5,742 nucleotides of DNA from Thermofilum sp. (GCA_020832965.1 JAJHRM010000174.1:1-5742); one strand, 5' to 3'; counted from the stretch's first letter, positions 1 through 5,446 are shown. Made by a program: numbers and translations. Notes: generated by a model from the letters alone, not told the origin.

Positions 1-167
1 TATTCCCAGCAGCTTTAGCTCACATAACGTTTAACCAGGTCAATGGGGCGTTAGCGATATTCATCAGCTACAATTCACTGGCTTACAGTACAACCCTAAC
101 GCTTATGCTCGCGACCATAACGATTACCCTGTACAAGCGAGGATGCATAGAGGTGGTGAGCGCTTAG
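1..167 (+). CDS. C-terminal end of a membrane protein (partial)
   Basis: The frame beginning at base 3 is open from the window edge to TAG at 165-167, giving 54 residues; the start lies outside the window. Roughly residues 16-44 of the visible part are strongly hydrophobic (from GALAIFISYN through LATITITLY) and can form one long or two short membrane helices, followed by the polar tail KRGCIEVVSA. This is the usual ending of a polytopic membrane protein. The P-x-A-L segment before the last helices faintly recalls flippase-like (AglD/UPF0104-type) proteins, but this is too weak to use. Family and function are not recognised. The next gene is convergent, 148 bases away. Confidence 0.55.
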   Translation, partial: FPAALAHITFNQVNGALAIFISYNSLAYSTTLTLMLATITITLYKRGCIEVVSA

Positions 168-200
168 AGGCTTTAACTCCATAAATAAAGTGGCTTGTGG

Positions 201-285
201 TTAGCGCGCGGCGCACTGTTCTCGAGGTGATCAAGACGGAAGAGGCGTGCAGCCAACTTGACCCACTAGGACCAGTAGCGCGCGC
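201..285 (+). repeat. Two copies of the GC-rich TAGCGCGCG motif in a convergent gap
   Basis: TTAGCGCGCGGC lies at 201-212 and TAGCGCGCGC at 276-285, both in the 148-base gap between two convergent genes. The same core recurs at 1140-1147, 2123-2132 (minus), 2628-2637, 2668-2679 and 4613-4622. In several cases it lies just beyond a stop codon. It may belong to transcript 3' ends or be a genome-wide intergenic word; the role is inferred only. Confidence 0.45.
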
Positions 286-295
286 ACCGCAAGGA

Positions 296-312
296 CAAGG
301 ACCATCTCCTTG
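296..312 (-). terminator. Short hairpin just past the stop of the 316-666 gene
   Basis: CAAGGA (296-301) and TCCTTG (307-312) are perfect inverted repeats around the 5-base loop CCATC, beginning 3 bases beyond the minus-strand stop codon at 316-318. A second CAAGGA at 290-295 could pair with the same arm. There is no T-run after it, so a terminator or 3'-end stabilising role is only a possibility. Confidence 0.25.
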
Positions 313-315
313 ATG

Positions 316-666
316 CTAATACCAGCGCTCTTTTAATGTTGCAATGAGCCATGCAGTCGTAAATACTGTGATTACTGCCCCCATTACCAGGTAAACCCAG
401 AATGCGAGGTCTGTGAGCCATGTAGGCGCTATGTGGGTAAGTCCGAACACAAAGGGGTTCACGAAGTAGTGCATGAGCAAAGCCTGGATGATGAAGCCTA
501 TGAAAGGTGCAAGCGACGCCAAGCCTGCAAGCGAGTACAGCATGCATAGCACTAGGACGGCTAACGCCCCGTCCACCCCGCCGTAAACAAAGTACCCTAG
601 AGCAGTGAACAGAATGGTGAGCCAGAAATCGCCCACAGCCAGCCTCGCATGCTTTTTGCTTGCCAT
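316..666 (-). CDS. Small four-helix membrane protein, unknown function
   Basis: The 116-residue product is almost entirely hydrophobic. A short basic N-terminus (MASKKHAR) precedes likely membrane helices at about residues 14-29, 33-48, 52-69 and 84-110, and the protein ends in the charged tail KERWY. No catalytic motif, metal ligand cluster or transporter signature is visible. The ATG at 666 is chosen because a promoter-like palindrome lies 32-43 bases upstream, so the message would have a leader of about 10 bases or less. The overlapping longer minus-strand frame (to 688) has an unlikely Cys/His/Arg-rich composition and is a shadow. The gene is divergent from the frameshifted gene at 778. 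It is probably a lineage-specific membrane protein; I do not recognise the family. Confidence 0.7.
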   Translation of the reverse strand: MASKKHARLAVGDFWLTILFTALGYFVYGGVDGALAVLVLCMLYSLAGLASLAPFIGFIIQALLMHYFVNPFVFGLTHIAPTWLTDLAFWVYLVMGAVITVFTTAWLIATLKERWY

Positions 667-697
667 ATGGCGTGCAAGGTAGAAACACAGGTAGGGA

Positions 698-709
698 GAA
701 AAGCTTTTC
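698..709. promoter_or_regulatory. Palindromic TATA-like element between divergent genes
   Basis: GAAAAGCTTTTC is a perfect 12-base palindrome. On the minus strand it would place transcription start near 677, about 10 bases before the ATG at 666. On the plus strand it would start transcription near 730, ahead of the ATG at 778. A near-identical A/T core (AAAAAGCTTTTATC, 2740-2753) precedes the PHP gene at the spacing expected of a TATA box, which supports reading this one as a promoter, perhaps bidirectional. It could also be a regulator site. Confidence 0.45.
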
Positions 710-777
710 GGTGCGCGGAGAACAAATGTAGGGCGAAAGGGTTAAATTGGGGAGCGCAAAACATTGCCCGTGAGCAT

Positions 778-1073
778 ATGGAGGACGAGCCTACGAACTT
801 CGTGAAGGCACTCATAAAGCAACTCAAGATTAGCCCGGAGGAGTTCATCTCATTTTTAAAGGTTATGAGCCTATCCGAGTACGGCAGTGCTCACTTTAAG
901 GTGGGGGAGCTTGAAATGCTGGTCTATAGGGGTTTCGGGGGCTCAGCTTCGAGGTTAAGTGGTATAAGGGAGGAGTGAGGAGATCCATTGAATACGACCT
1001 CACACGGCTAAGCTCCATTGTTAAGCTGATGTCGCGGATAAAGGAGGAGGAAAAGCAGGAGGTGAATCCTTAA
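778..1073 (+). pseudogene. Short unknown gene, apparently frameshifted near 937-941
   Basis: An ATG at 778 opens a frame starting MEDEPTNFVKALIKQLKISP, which ends at TGA 976-978 after 66 residues. The last dozen codons of that frame look random (GSASRLSGIREE). From 930 the neighbouring frame reads convincingly as protein: LSFEVKWYKGG, RRSIEYDLTRLSSIVKLMSR, then KEEEKQEVNP and TAA at 1071-1073. One extra G in the five-G run at 937-941 would join both halves into a charged, probably helical protein of about 98 residues. Alternatives are two genes overlapping by GTGA (GTG at 975, TGA at 976), programmed -1 slippage at the G run, or a sequencing error. Upstream in-frame codons back to 667 overlap the divergent promoter and were not used. 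The weak GTGAG at 770-774 is the only Shine-Dalgarno candidate. The family is not recognised. Confidence 0.5.
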
Positions 1074-1222
1074 GCTCAGAAACCTTGAGTGGTTAGGGGA
1101 GGAATCCGGGTCCGTGAAGAAGAATTCTGACTCTGGCTGAGCGCGCGAGGTATAGGAGACCGGTTACAAAGACTCCACTCTTCCTGGCTGCTGGCGGGAG
1201 GTTTGCGTCTCGTGTGCTGTCT
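1074..1222. other. Convergent intergenic gap
   Basis: This gap separates the frameshifted gene from the stop of the kinase-like gene. It contains AGCGCGCG at 1140-1147. The first part (1072-1140) stays open in the original frame of the 778 gene (reading KLRNLEWLGEESG, stop TGA at 1138-1140), so it may be a further out-of-frame piece of that gene. I see no tRNA, hairpin-plus-T-run terminator or promoter here. Confidence 0.4.
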
Positions 1223-1942
1223 CTACATTTTGGGGAGTGCGAGCATTAGGGCGTACAGAGAGAAGAATGAGACCGTTGGGACGGTGATGTTGTCATCGAT
1301 CTTTATGTTGCCGAGGTACTCCCACTTCTCGATCAGGCTAGCCAGGAGCGCCGAGATCACCCCGGGTATCCCGAACCCCATGATTGCCGCCATCGCCGCT
1401 GAAACTACGAACATTGCCAGGGTGCCGCTCCAGTGCTTTGTGCGCCTCTTGAAGAGAGTGTTCCTCACTATTCCTGTTACTCCGTCTCCAACCGCCATCG
1501 TGAGGAGCGGCAGCGCTGGGAAGAGGAACGGGCTCTGCAGGAGAAATGGGTACTTGGGCGCAAGCTGCCTTCCCACGTACCAGCCGAGCGTGATGAAGAT
1601 CCCCCAGACGATGCAGAAGTCAACCTCGTAGATGTTCTCGGGGTCCTGGAACCAGTACATCAGCTTGCCCGTCTTGTGGGGCAGGTATGTCAGGAGCGCC
1701 AGGACCATGGCCAGGATGAATGGTAGGAGTGGCGTTGAGTAGATTGGCACGTACGCGATGATCGCTGCTACGAGTCCACCCGCCAGGATGTGTATAACCT
1801 TCCTAGCGTAGTAGATGGCGACCCTCTCGCTGTTGTTGCGCTTCACGAAGAAGTTGTAGGTGGCTTTCGATATCACTAGGACGACGAACATCACCCATGC
1901 AAAGAGGCATACTGTCCAGAGGATTTCGCTTGCTGTAATCAT
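1223..1942 (-). CDS. Dolichol/phytol kinase-like membrane protein
   Basis: The 239-residue polytopic protein has about seven hydrophobic segments, near residues 7-25, 52-66, 70-86, 108-124, 137-152, 174-190 and 223-237. Its motif order fits the CTP-dependent polyprenol kinase branch (dolichol kinase, phytol kinase, yeast DGK1) of the phosphatidate cytidylyltransferase-like fold: R-K-x-x-H (ARKVIHILAGG, 46-56), G-D-G (AVGDGVTGIVRN, 150-161), KHWSGT (169-174), and E205 followed by DDNITVP (216-222). Family members transfer phosphate from CTP to a lipid alcohol in the membrane. An archaeal substrate such as dolichol, geranylgeraniol or a related isoprenoid is inference. Where many relatives have K-x-x-E-G, this protein has K-H-W-S-G, so the activity could differ. 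The start at ATG 1942 is supported by a TATA box about 26 bases upstream, implying a leaderless message; no Shine-Dalgarno is seen. It appears to be a single-gene unit. Confidence 0.8.
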   Translation of the reverse strand: MITASEILWTVCLFAWVMFVVLVISKATYNFFVKRNNSERVAIYYARKVIHILAGGLVAAIIAYVPIYSTPLLPFILAMVLALLTYLPHKTGKLMYWFQDPENIYEVDFCIVWGIFITLGWYVGRQLAPKYPFLLQSPFLFPALPLLTMAVGDGVTGIVRNTLFKRRTKHWSGTLAMFVVSAAMAAIMGFGIPGVISALLASLIEKWEYLGNIKIDDNITVPTVSFFSLYALMLALPKM

Positions 1943-1962
1943 AGGTGTATTCTAGAAAACAG

Positions 1963-1975
1963 TGAATATAAACTT
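1963..1975 (-). promoter_or_regulatory. TATA promoter of the kinase-like gene (leaderless)
   Basis: On the minus strand the sequence reads AAAGTTTATATTCAC, with the TATA core complementary to 1965-1972. Its centre lies about 26 bases from the ATG at 1942, so transcription should start at or within a few bases of the start codon. Confidence 0.6.
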
Positions 1976-2105
1976 TGTCGAAGCAACTTTCGTCAATAAA
2001 CAGAGATACCCATTGGTGCTGAAAAATGCTGTTTTGCAAATATCCCGAGGGATCCATAATTCTCGGCATGAATCCACAGCAACCAGCACGCTGTACCAAG
2101 CAATG

Positions 2106-2133
2106 TCAAAAAAGGCGCTCGGTCGCGCGCTAC
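2106..2133 (-). terminator. GC-rich stretch plus T6 downstream of the hepT remnant
   Basis: The minus strand reads TAGCGCGCGACC, then GAGCGCC followed by six T (complement of 2108-2113). GCGC blocks on either side of CGACCGA can pair weakly. A GC-rich element followed by a U tract fits archaeal intrinsic termination and lies where an undamaged hepT gene would end. The bases 1976-2105 between this and the kinase promoter hold no recognisable gene. Confidence 0.4.
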
Positions 2134-2560
2134 AATCATGGATCCGTATTTTTCCCTCGCTAAATTCAAGTAGTTTTCTGGCAGTCTCCCTGAGTGTTTC
2201 TGTAATATCTGCGCGTGTCATGGATTATTTCCCCTTTTACGCCAGCGTACATGTGAACAATAATGTTTCTCAGCCCAACAATTCCCTGCAGCTTTTTCTC
2301 AAGACTTTCATCGATTATTCCTAGGTTTCTGATTTTTCTTACGATTCCCTGTAGGTTTCAGGAACCTCGACATAAAGCTTGGACAGAATATACGATGACA
2401 AGTTTATTATAAATTCTGTGCATACCTGTAGGTTTCTCTCGGCAATCGATAGGACCCTAGTATCTGAAGAGAATTCTTCCCTGTCGTAATGCCGTAACTC
2501 CTCCAGAATCTCCAGGCCCTTATTGAACCGTTCCAGCCTCTTCAGGACACTGGGCTTCAT
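2130..2560 (-). pseudogene. hepT: HepT-family (HEPN) toxin RNase, broken by two frameshifts
   Basis: HepT is the HEPN-fold RNase toxin of the MntA-HepT system; MntA silences it by adding AMP to a tyrosine in its RX4HXY motif. Frame one starts at ATG 2560, carries the typical HepT helix (AERNLQVCTEFIINLSSYIL) and VPETYRES, then stops at 2339. Restoring one base near 2342-2347 continues the family pattern as VRKIRNLGIIDESLEKK, GIVGLRNIIVHMYAGVKGE. This segment contains RNIIVHMY, with R at 2268-2270, H at 2253-2255 and the tyrosine codon at 2247-2249. A second shift near 2220-2235 leads to ADITETLRETARKLLEF, a plausible C-terminal helix. The joined product would be about 140 residues, the usual HepT size. 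Its start overlaps the upstream gene stop as ATGA. The family assignment is strong; loss of function is inferred, since a full-length protein cannot be read without two corrections. The exact 3' end is uncertain. Confidence 0.8.
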
Positions 2561-2667
2561 CCCGTCACCCTCTTTAATTCTCTTTCCGCGAAGTATCTGG
2601 AGAAGTGCAGCCAGTCGTCATACATCTTTAGCGCGCGATACGGGGGTCTTAAAGCTGTTAGAGGCTG
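2557..2667 (-). pseudogene. C-terminal remnant of a probable MNT nucleotidyltransferase antitoxin
   Basis: Directly upstream of hepT a 36-codon minus-strand frame ends at TGA 2557-2559, overlapping the hepT ATG as ATGA, the coupling typical of mntA-hepT operons. It reads PPYRALKMYDDWLHFSRYFA and then ERELKRVTG, an amphipathic, aromatic-rich ending that is plausible for a minimal nucleotidyltransferase C-terminus. A TAA at 2668-2670 closes the frame upstream. The N-terminal part with the G-S-x(n)-D-x-D active site is absent: the region beyond is the PHP gene promoter and reads as nothing recognisable on the minus strand. The identification rests mainly on gene order and overlap, so mntA is likely but not proven by motif. 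Confidence 0.5.
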
Positions 2668-2679
2668 TTAGCGCGCGGC
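2628..2679 (+). repeat. Repeat cluster: two TTAGCGCGCG motifs and a tandem GCTGTTAG pair
   Basis: TTAGCGCGCG occurs at 2628-2637 and TTAGCGCGCGGC at 2668-2679, 40 bases apart. GCTGTTAG is directly repeated at 2654-2661 and 2664-2671 with a 10-base period, and the second copy runs into the second GC motif. The cluster sits where the nucleotidyltransferase remnant loses its upstream coding sequence, so it may mark a recombination junction. That link is inference. Confidence 0.45.
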
Positions 2680-2739
2680 ATAGAGGCGTGAAGTCAAGCC
2701 ACAGCATTCACTCGAACTCGCCCCGGGAGCCGTGTCTTC

Positions 2740-2753
2740 AAAAAGCTTTTATC
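2740..2753 (+). promoter_or_regulatory. Promoter of the PHP hydrolase gene
   Basis: AAAAAGCTTTTATC contains a TATA box centred near 2748. The expected start of transcription, about 26 bases on, coincides with the GTG at 2775. This decides the start codon and predicts a leaderless message. Confidence 0.65.
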
Positions 2754-2774
2754 TGCCTTGCTTCCCAATCGCAT

Positions 2775-4166
2775 GTGAGTAACTCTTTTCTCGAGTTTAG
2801 GGGCACTCTTCACCCTGCAGATAAGGAGAGAAGCGACTTCATGCTTATACCCTTCGAGGTCCCTAGGGGCGTCAAGTCGATCCTGGTGGAGTATGGCTAC
2901 AAGGCGAGAAATGCTGGCGAGTGTGAAGTTGATATCGGGCTCTTTTCGCCTGGAAGAGTAGATTTCCCGGCGGATTCAGAGGTATTTAGAGGGTGGAGTG
3001 GAACAGCAAAAAAGAAGATCGTTGTCGGTGAGAGGTACGCTACTCCCGGCTACCTGGCGGGGGGAATAACGCCCGGGACATGGAACATAGTCCTGGGGCT
3101 ATACAAGGTTCCAGGATGCGGCTGCGATTACAGGGTCGCTGTCCACATGAGAGACTACGAGGAGGAGGTAACCAGGCTGGAGAGGCACACGAGTAGTCCA
3201 CGAGTCGCCGGGCCCGGCTGGTACAGGGGAGACCTCCACATACACTCTATTCACAGCGACGGAGATGCGGAAGTGTGGGAAATAGCTGAGAAGGCGTGCG
3301 AGAAAGGTCTAGACTTTGTTGCACTTACTGACCACAATACGGTTAGCCACGTAGGTGAGTGCCTCCAGCTGAGTGGACCGGTGAAGATTTTCCCAGGCAT
3401 GGAGGTGACCACCTACTACGGGCACATGAACCTCTTCGGAGTACGCAGATGGATAGACTTCAGGGCAAGGACGGAAAGCGATGCAGCAAGGATAATTGAG
3501 CTCGCCAACAGGTACGGCTACATAGCCTCCATCAATCACCCGAAGCCGGATTATCCCTGGCTCCTGGGCAACTGGGAAAAAGTCAACGTCGTGGAGGTAT
3601 GGCAGACGATATGGGAGTATTTTAACCCTGTCTCCCTGAGGAAATACGTTGAGCTTCTAAGCAGTGGGAGAGACGTTGTCGCTATAGGTGGGAGCGATGC
3701 ACACAAGATAAAACGCGAGGAAGGCATACCTAGGCTAGGCGAGCCAACCACAATTCTTTACATGAACAATTTAACAGAGGAAGAATTCCTTGAAGCGATC
3801 AGGCATGGGAGAGCCGTGATAACGAACTCCCCGCATGGTCCGCTGGTCGAGTACGAGGCTGAGTGCGGGGGGCCTCAGGCAAGCATAAAGACGACACGGG
3901 TAATCCCCAGAGTAAACAAGGTAAAGATGAGAATAGAGGGAGGAAAAGACTCCATACTCTTACTCCTAACAGCCGGGGGGCCGATAAAAATCGCCACAAT
4001 AAACGACAACTACTATACTGCTGAAATCATGCTGAGCCTGACACGCGAAGATGTCTTCGCCCTACCACTCCTCATGGACCCAGAGTATCCCTACGACGAC
4101 CCGTTATCCGAAGAGGCAATAGTAAAAGCAATGGCAAACCCACTCCTCTTGCAAGAAAAATCTTAA
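2775..4166 (+). CDS. PHP-domain metallohydrolase, CehA/McbA-like
   Basis: The product has 463 residues from GTG 2775. An N-terminal beta-rich domain (about 1-145, with FRGTLHPADKERSD and PFEVPRGVKSILVEYGY) precedes a complete PHP domain. Visible likely metal ligands are HxH in DLHIHS (H155, H157), D186 and H187 in TDHNT, E210 in GMEVTT, H217 in GHMNLFG, H255 in INHPK, and D308 and H310 in GGSDAH. This order matches CehA/McbA-type hydrolases, which use a metal cluster to hydrolyse ester or phosphoester bonds; the natural substrate here is unknown. The last 110 or so residues form a further beta-rich part ending in PLLLQEKS. There is no signal peptide, so it is probably cytoplasmic. The GTG start fits the leaderless promoter, and the conserved N-terminal domain begins only a few residues after it. 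A later ATG at 2841 would cut into that domain. The frame is open back to 2523, but those codons are antisense to the hepT/mntA remnant. The gene is monocistronic. Confidence 0.9.
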   Translation: MSNSFLEFRGTLHPADKERSDFMLIPFEVPRGVKSILVEYGYKARNAGECEVDIGLFSPGRVDFPADSEVFRGWSGTAKKKIVVGERYATPGYLAGGITPGTWNIVLGLYKVPGCGCDYRVAVHMRDYEEEVTRLERHTSSPRVAGPGWYRGDLHIHSIHSDGDAEVWEIAEKACEKGLDFVALTDHNTVSHVGECLQLSGPVKIFPGMEVTTYYGHMNLFGVRRWIDFRARTESDAARIIELANRYGYIASINHPKPDYPWLLGNWEKVNVVEVWQTIWEYFNPVSLRKYVELLSSGRDVVAIGGSDAHKIKREEGIPRLGEPTTILYMNNLTEEEFLEAIRHGRAVITNSPHGPLVEYEAECGGPQASIKTTRVIPRVNKVKMRIEGGKDSILLLLTAGGPIKIATINDNYYTAEIMLSLTREDVFALPLLMDPEYPYDDPLSEEAIVKAMANPLLLQEKS

Positions 4167-4294
4167 AGGTTCAAAGCTACGCTGACTGATGCTTTCATTC
4201 CTGCCGTGATAACGCATACCGTAAATAGTATAATGAAACAACCTGTGTTATTCTCAAGGAATGCATACCTTCAACAAGAGAACTCGGCCGGATA
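4167..4294. other. Intergenic stretch after the PHP gene
   Basis: No T-run terminator follows the stop codon. The PHP frame happens to stay open for about 42 more codons past its stop, and the opposite strand has a short hydrophobic frame (CFIILFTVCVITAG) that lacks a start. Neither is long enough to support as a gene. Confidence 0.4.
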
Positions 4295-4306
4295 AGATTT
4301 AAAAAG
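4295..4306 (+). promoter_or_regulatory. Strong archaeal promoter ahead of the truncated + fragment
   Basis: AAGATTTAAAAAGC has a BRE-like purine run followed by a TATA core at 4298-4305. The core centre is 26 bases before the ATG at 4328, exactly the leaderless spacing seen for the kinase-like and PHP genes in this window. Confidence 0.5.
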
Positions 4307-4327
4307 CAAACACTTATACGCATCCCT

Positions 4328-4420
4328 ATGACAGGTAACGTGGGAAGGGTCTCCACTTACATCTGTGGAAGTGGCGGAAACTATGACGAGTATAACCCAT
4401 CGAAAGTGACAGGGCAGGAT
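4328..4420 (+). pseudogene. 5' fragment of an unknown gene with its own promoter
   Basis: An ATG at the predicted transcription start opens MTGNVGRVSTYICGSGGNYD followed by EYNPSKVTG, a protein-like N-terminus that I do not recognise. The frame runs on to 4543, but beyond about 4440 it is antisense to a HEPN gene fragment and its composition becomes random (many Ser, Cys and Pro). I therefore read only about the first 30 codons as genuine, with the rest lost by deletion at 4400-4440. Alternatively it is a real short protein or a chance frame behind a promoter. Confidence 0.3.
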
Positions 4421-4438
4421 CGACACCTCTCCAGCTGT

Positions 4439-4538
4439 GCTGAGAGCCTCCTCTGCGGCACGCGCCGAATAGCCTCTTCGCTGCCTCCAATTCGTCAATT
4501 GCCTCCTCAAGCCAGTCCCTGTACTTCTCGTGGCTCAA
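4439..4538 (-). pseudogene. 5' fragment of a HEPN-domain protein gene
   Basis: From TTG 4538 the minus strand reads MSHEKYRDWLEEAIDELEAA then KRLF, the characteristic first helix of stand-alone HEPN-domain proteins, many of which pair with MNT nucleotidyltransferases. That frame then degenerates. The adjacent frame reads YSARAAEEALS at 4471-4439, a plausible shortened version of the second HEPN helix, where relatives often have an A-x-Q-A-A-E-K-A-L pattern. So a frameshift near 4467-4471 and an internal deletion are likely, and nothing HEPN-like follows. The RNase motif of the C-terminal half is missing. The TTG start is supported by a promoter/leader module shared with the methyltransferase at nearly the same spacing and by a GGGGG run about 5 bases upstream. 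Confidence 0.65.
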
Positions 4539-4556
4539 TCTAACCCCCAGCCTTGG

Positions 4557-4590
4557 GGAAGCATACGACCAGCATTATTAAAAACCATCT
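4557..4590 (-). promoter_or_regulatory. Promoter module of the HEPN fragment (copy 1 of a 34-nt repeat)
   Basis: The TATA core is TTTTAATAAT (complement of 4574-4583), predicting transcription start near 4553 and a leader of about 15 bases to the TTG. The whole 34-base block aligns without gaps to 5464-5497 with 26 identities, including GGAAGC at one end, ATTATTAAAA in the middle and ATCT at the other end (plus-strand reading). Confidence 0.5.
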
Positions 4591-4612
4591 TAACTATGAG
4601 CGCTGTGCGCTC

Positions 4613-4622
4613 TAGCGCGCTA
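4613..4622. repeat. TAGCGCGCTA palindrome downstream of the methyltransferase stop
   Basis: This perfect 10-base palindrome begins 5 bases beyond the minus-strand stop codon at 4628-4630. AGCGC blocks continue to about 4600, and a T5 tract follows on the minus strand (complement of 4580-4584). It may help end the methyltransferase transcript and belongs to the recurring TAGCGCGC family. Confidence 0.4.
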
Positions 4623-4627
4623 AGACA

Positions 4628-5446
4628 TTAACCTGGTTTAACTGCTATGACCACGAATGCCTGCCCCTGGAACCAGCCGTACTTGAGGTAGCTTGAGAGC
4701 GAGTTCCACCACGGGATGTCTATTCTTCTCACATCGACGACCCTGAGCCCAAGCTTCGCCAGAAGCTCTACGTCCGCCTCGGGCCTCCTCCTGCGCCTCA
4801 GGGGAAGGTGTCTGTATATCTTCAGTAGAGGCCTGGGATTTCTCCTCTCGAGCAGAGCCGTGAGTAGCAATGAGACGAGGCGCCACGCCCTTTTGCGCAG
4901 CGTTGCAGGCCTCGGAGCAGAGTCTATGATAATCACCCTTCCACCGGGCCTCAAAACCCTTCCCTGCTCTGCTAACGCTCTCTCCGGGTCTGGTAGAAGC
5001 GCCATGAGGTACCTGCTGATGACCGCGTCGAAAGAATTGCTGCGGAAAGGCAGTTCCTCTGCGTCACCAGCGCAGAACCCCACGCCGCTGAGGTTAAGTC
5101 TCCCAGCCTCCTCCTCAGCCCTCCTCACCATACGCTCCGAGATATCGATTCCCACAACCCTATGACCCAGCCCGGCCAGGAGCATCGCGACGACTCCTGG
5201 ACCCGTCCCTACGTCAAGAACGTCGAGCTTCTCTCCGCCTAAAAGCTCTCTCAGGAAGCCAAGCAGGAAGTACCTTTCCCACCAGAACGTAAAACCGCAG
5301 TAAGTGCTCGCTAAGGCATCGTAGTGCTGCATCTCCAAGACCTTTACCTGAGTGCCTTGAGAGGCTCTCGCCTCAGGGCTCGTGAAGTAGTGCTTCAAGT
5401 GCGTTAAATCCTTGAGGCGCATGCTCAGCAATTTGGTGCACCGCAC
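4628..5446 (-). CDS. Class I SAM-dependent methyltransferase (UbiE/Methyltransf_11-like)
   Basis: The 272-residue Rossmann-fold protein has the SAM-binding motif VLDVGTGPG (76-84), the acidic residue after strand two in VVGIDIS (D101), GDAEELPF (127-134) and the post-I/II block [14 protein letters not shown] (137-150). The strand [10 protein letters not shown] (166-175) follows. This pattern is typical of small-molecule and lipid/quinone methyltransferases related to UbiE. The substrate cannot be read from sequence. The C-terminal third has a hydrophobic helix ([13 protein letters not shown], 188-200) and a run of five arginines (217-221), suggesting contact with membrane or an anionic substrate. 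The GTG start at 5446 is favoured because the promoter module sits at almost the same distance as in the HEPN fragment. The ATG at 5422 (264 residues) is the alternative. The gene is divergent from ppcA. Confidence 0.9.
   Translation of the reverse strand: MRCTKLLSMRLKDLTHLKHYFTSPEARASQGTQVKVLEMQHYDALASTYCGFTFWWERYFLLGFLRELLGGEKLDVLDVGTGPGVVAMLLAGLGHRVVGIDISERMVRRAEEEAGRLNLSGVGFCAGDAEELPFRSNSFDAVISRYLMALLPDPERALAEQGRVLRPGGRVIIIDSAPRPATLRKRAWRLVSLLLTALLERRNPRPLLKIYRHLPLRRRRRPEADVELLAKLGLRVVDVRRIDIPWWNSLSSYLKYGWFQGQAFVVIAVKPG

Noticed and set aside
266..688. A 140-codon minus-strand frame overlapping the small membrane protein.
   Set aside because: Cys/His/Arg-rich random composition. The 316-666 frame has clear membrane helices and a promoter-matched ATG.
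1113..1142. Possible C/D box small RNA: GTGAAGA followed by two CTGA elements.
   Set aside because: The spacing between the first box and the first CTGA is only 6 bases, too short for a guide, and no second C box is present.
1203..1726. Plus-strand frames opposite the kinase-like gene.
   Set aside because: They are antisense to a complete conserved gene and show no motifs of their own.
1962..2324. A 120-codon plus-strand open frame beginning GTG 1962.
   Set aside because: From about 2130 on it is antisense to the hepT remnant, and its start overlaps the TATA box of the kinase-like gene. Composition is not protein-like.
4163..4297. Two short opposing frames after the PHP gene: an in-frame continuation past the stop (about 42 codons) and a hydrophobic minus-strand frame (CFIILFTVCVITAG).
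   Set aside because: They are each other's antisense, short enough to be chance, and the hydrophobic one has no start codon or promoter.
4716..5165. A 149-codon plus-strand frame opposite the methyltransferase.
   Set aside because: It is a mirror of the GC-rich coding strand, with Ser/Leu-rich low-information composition.
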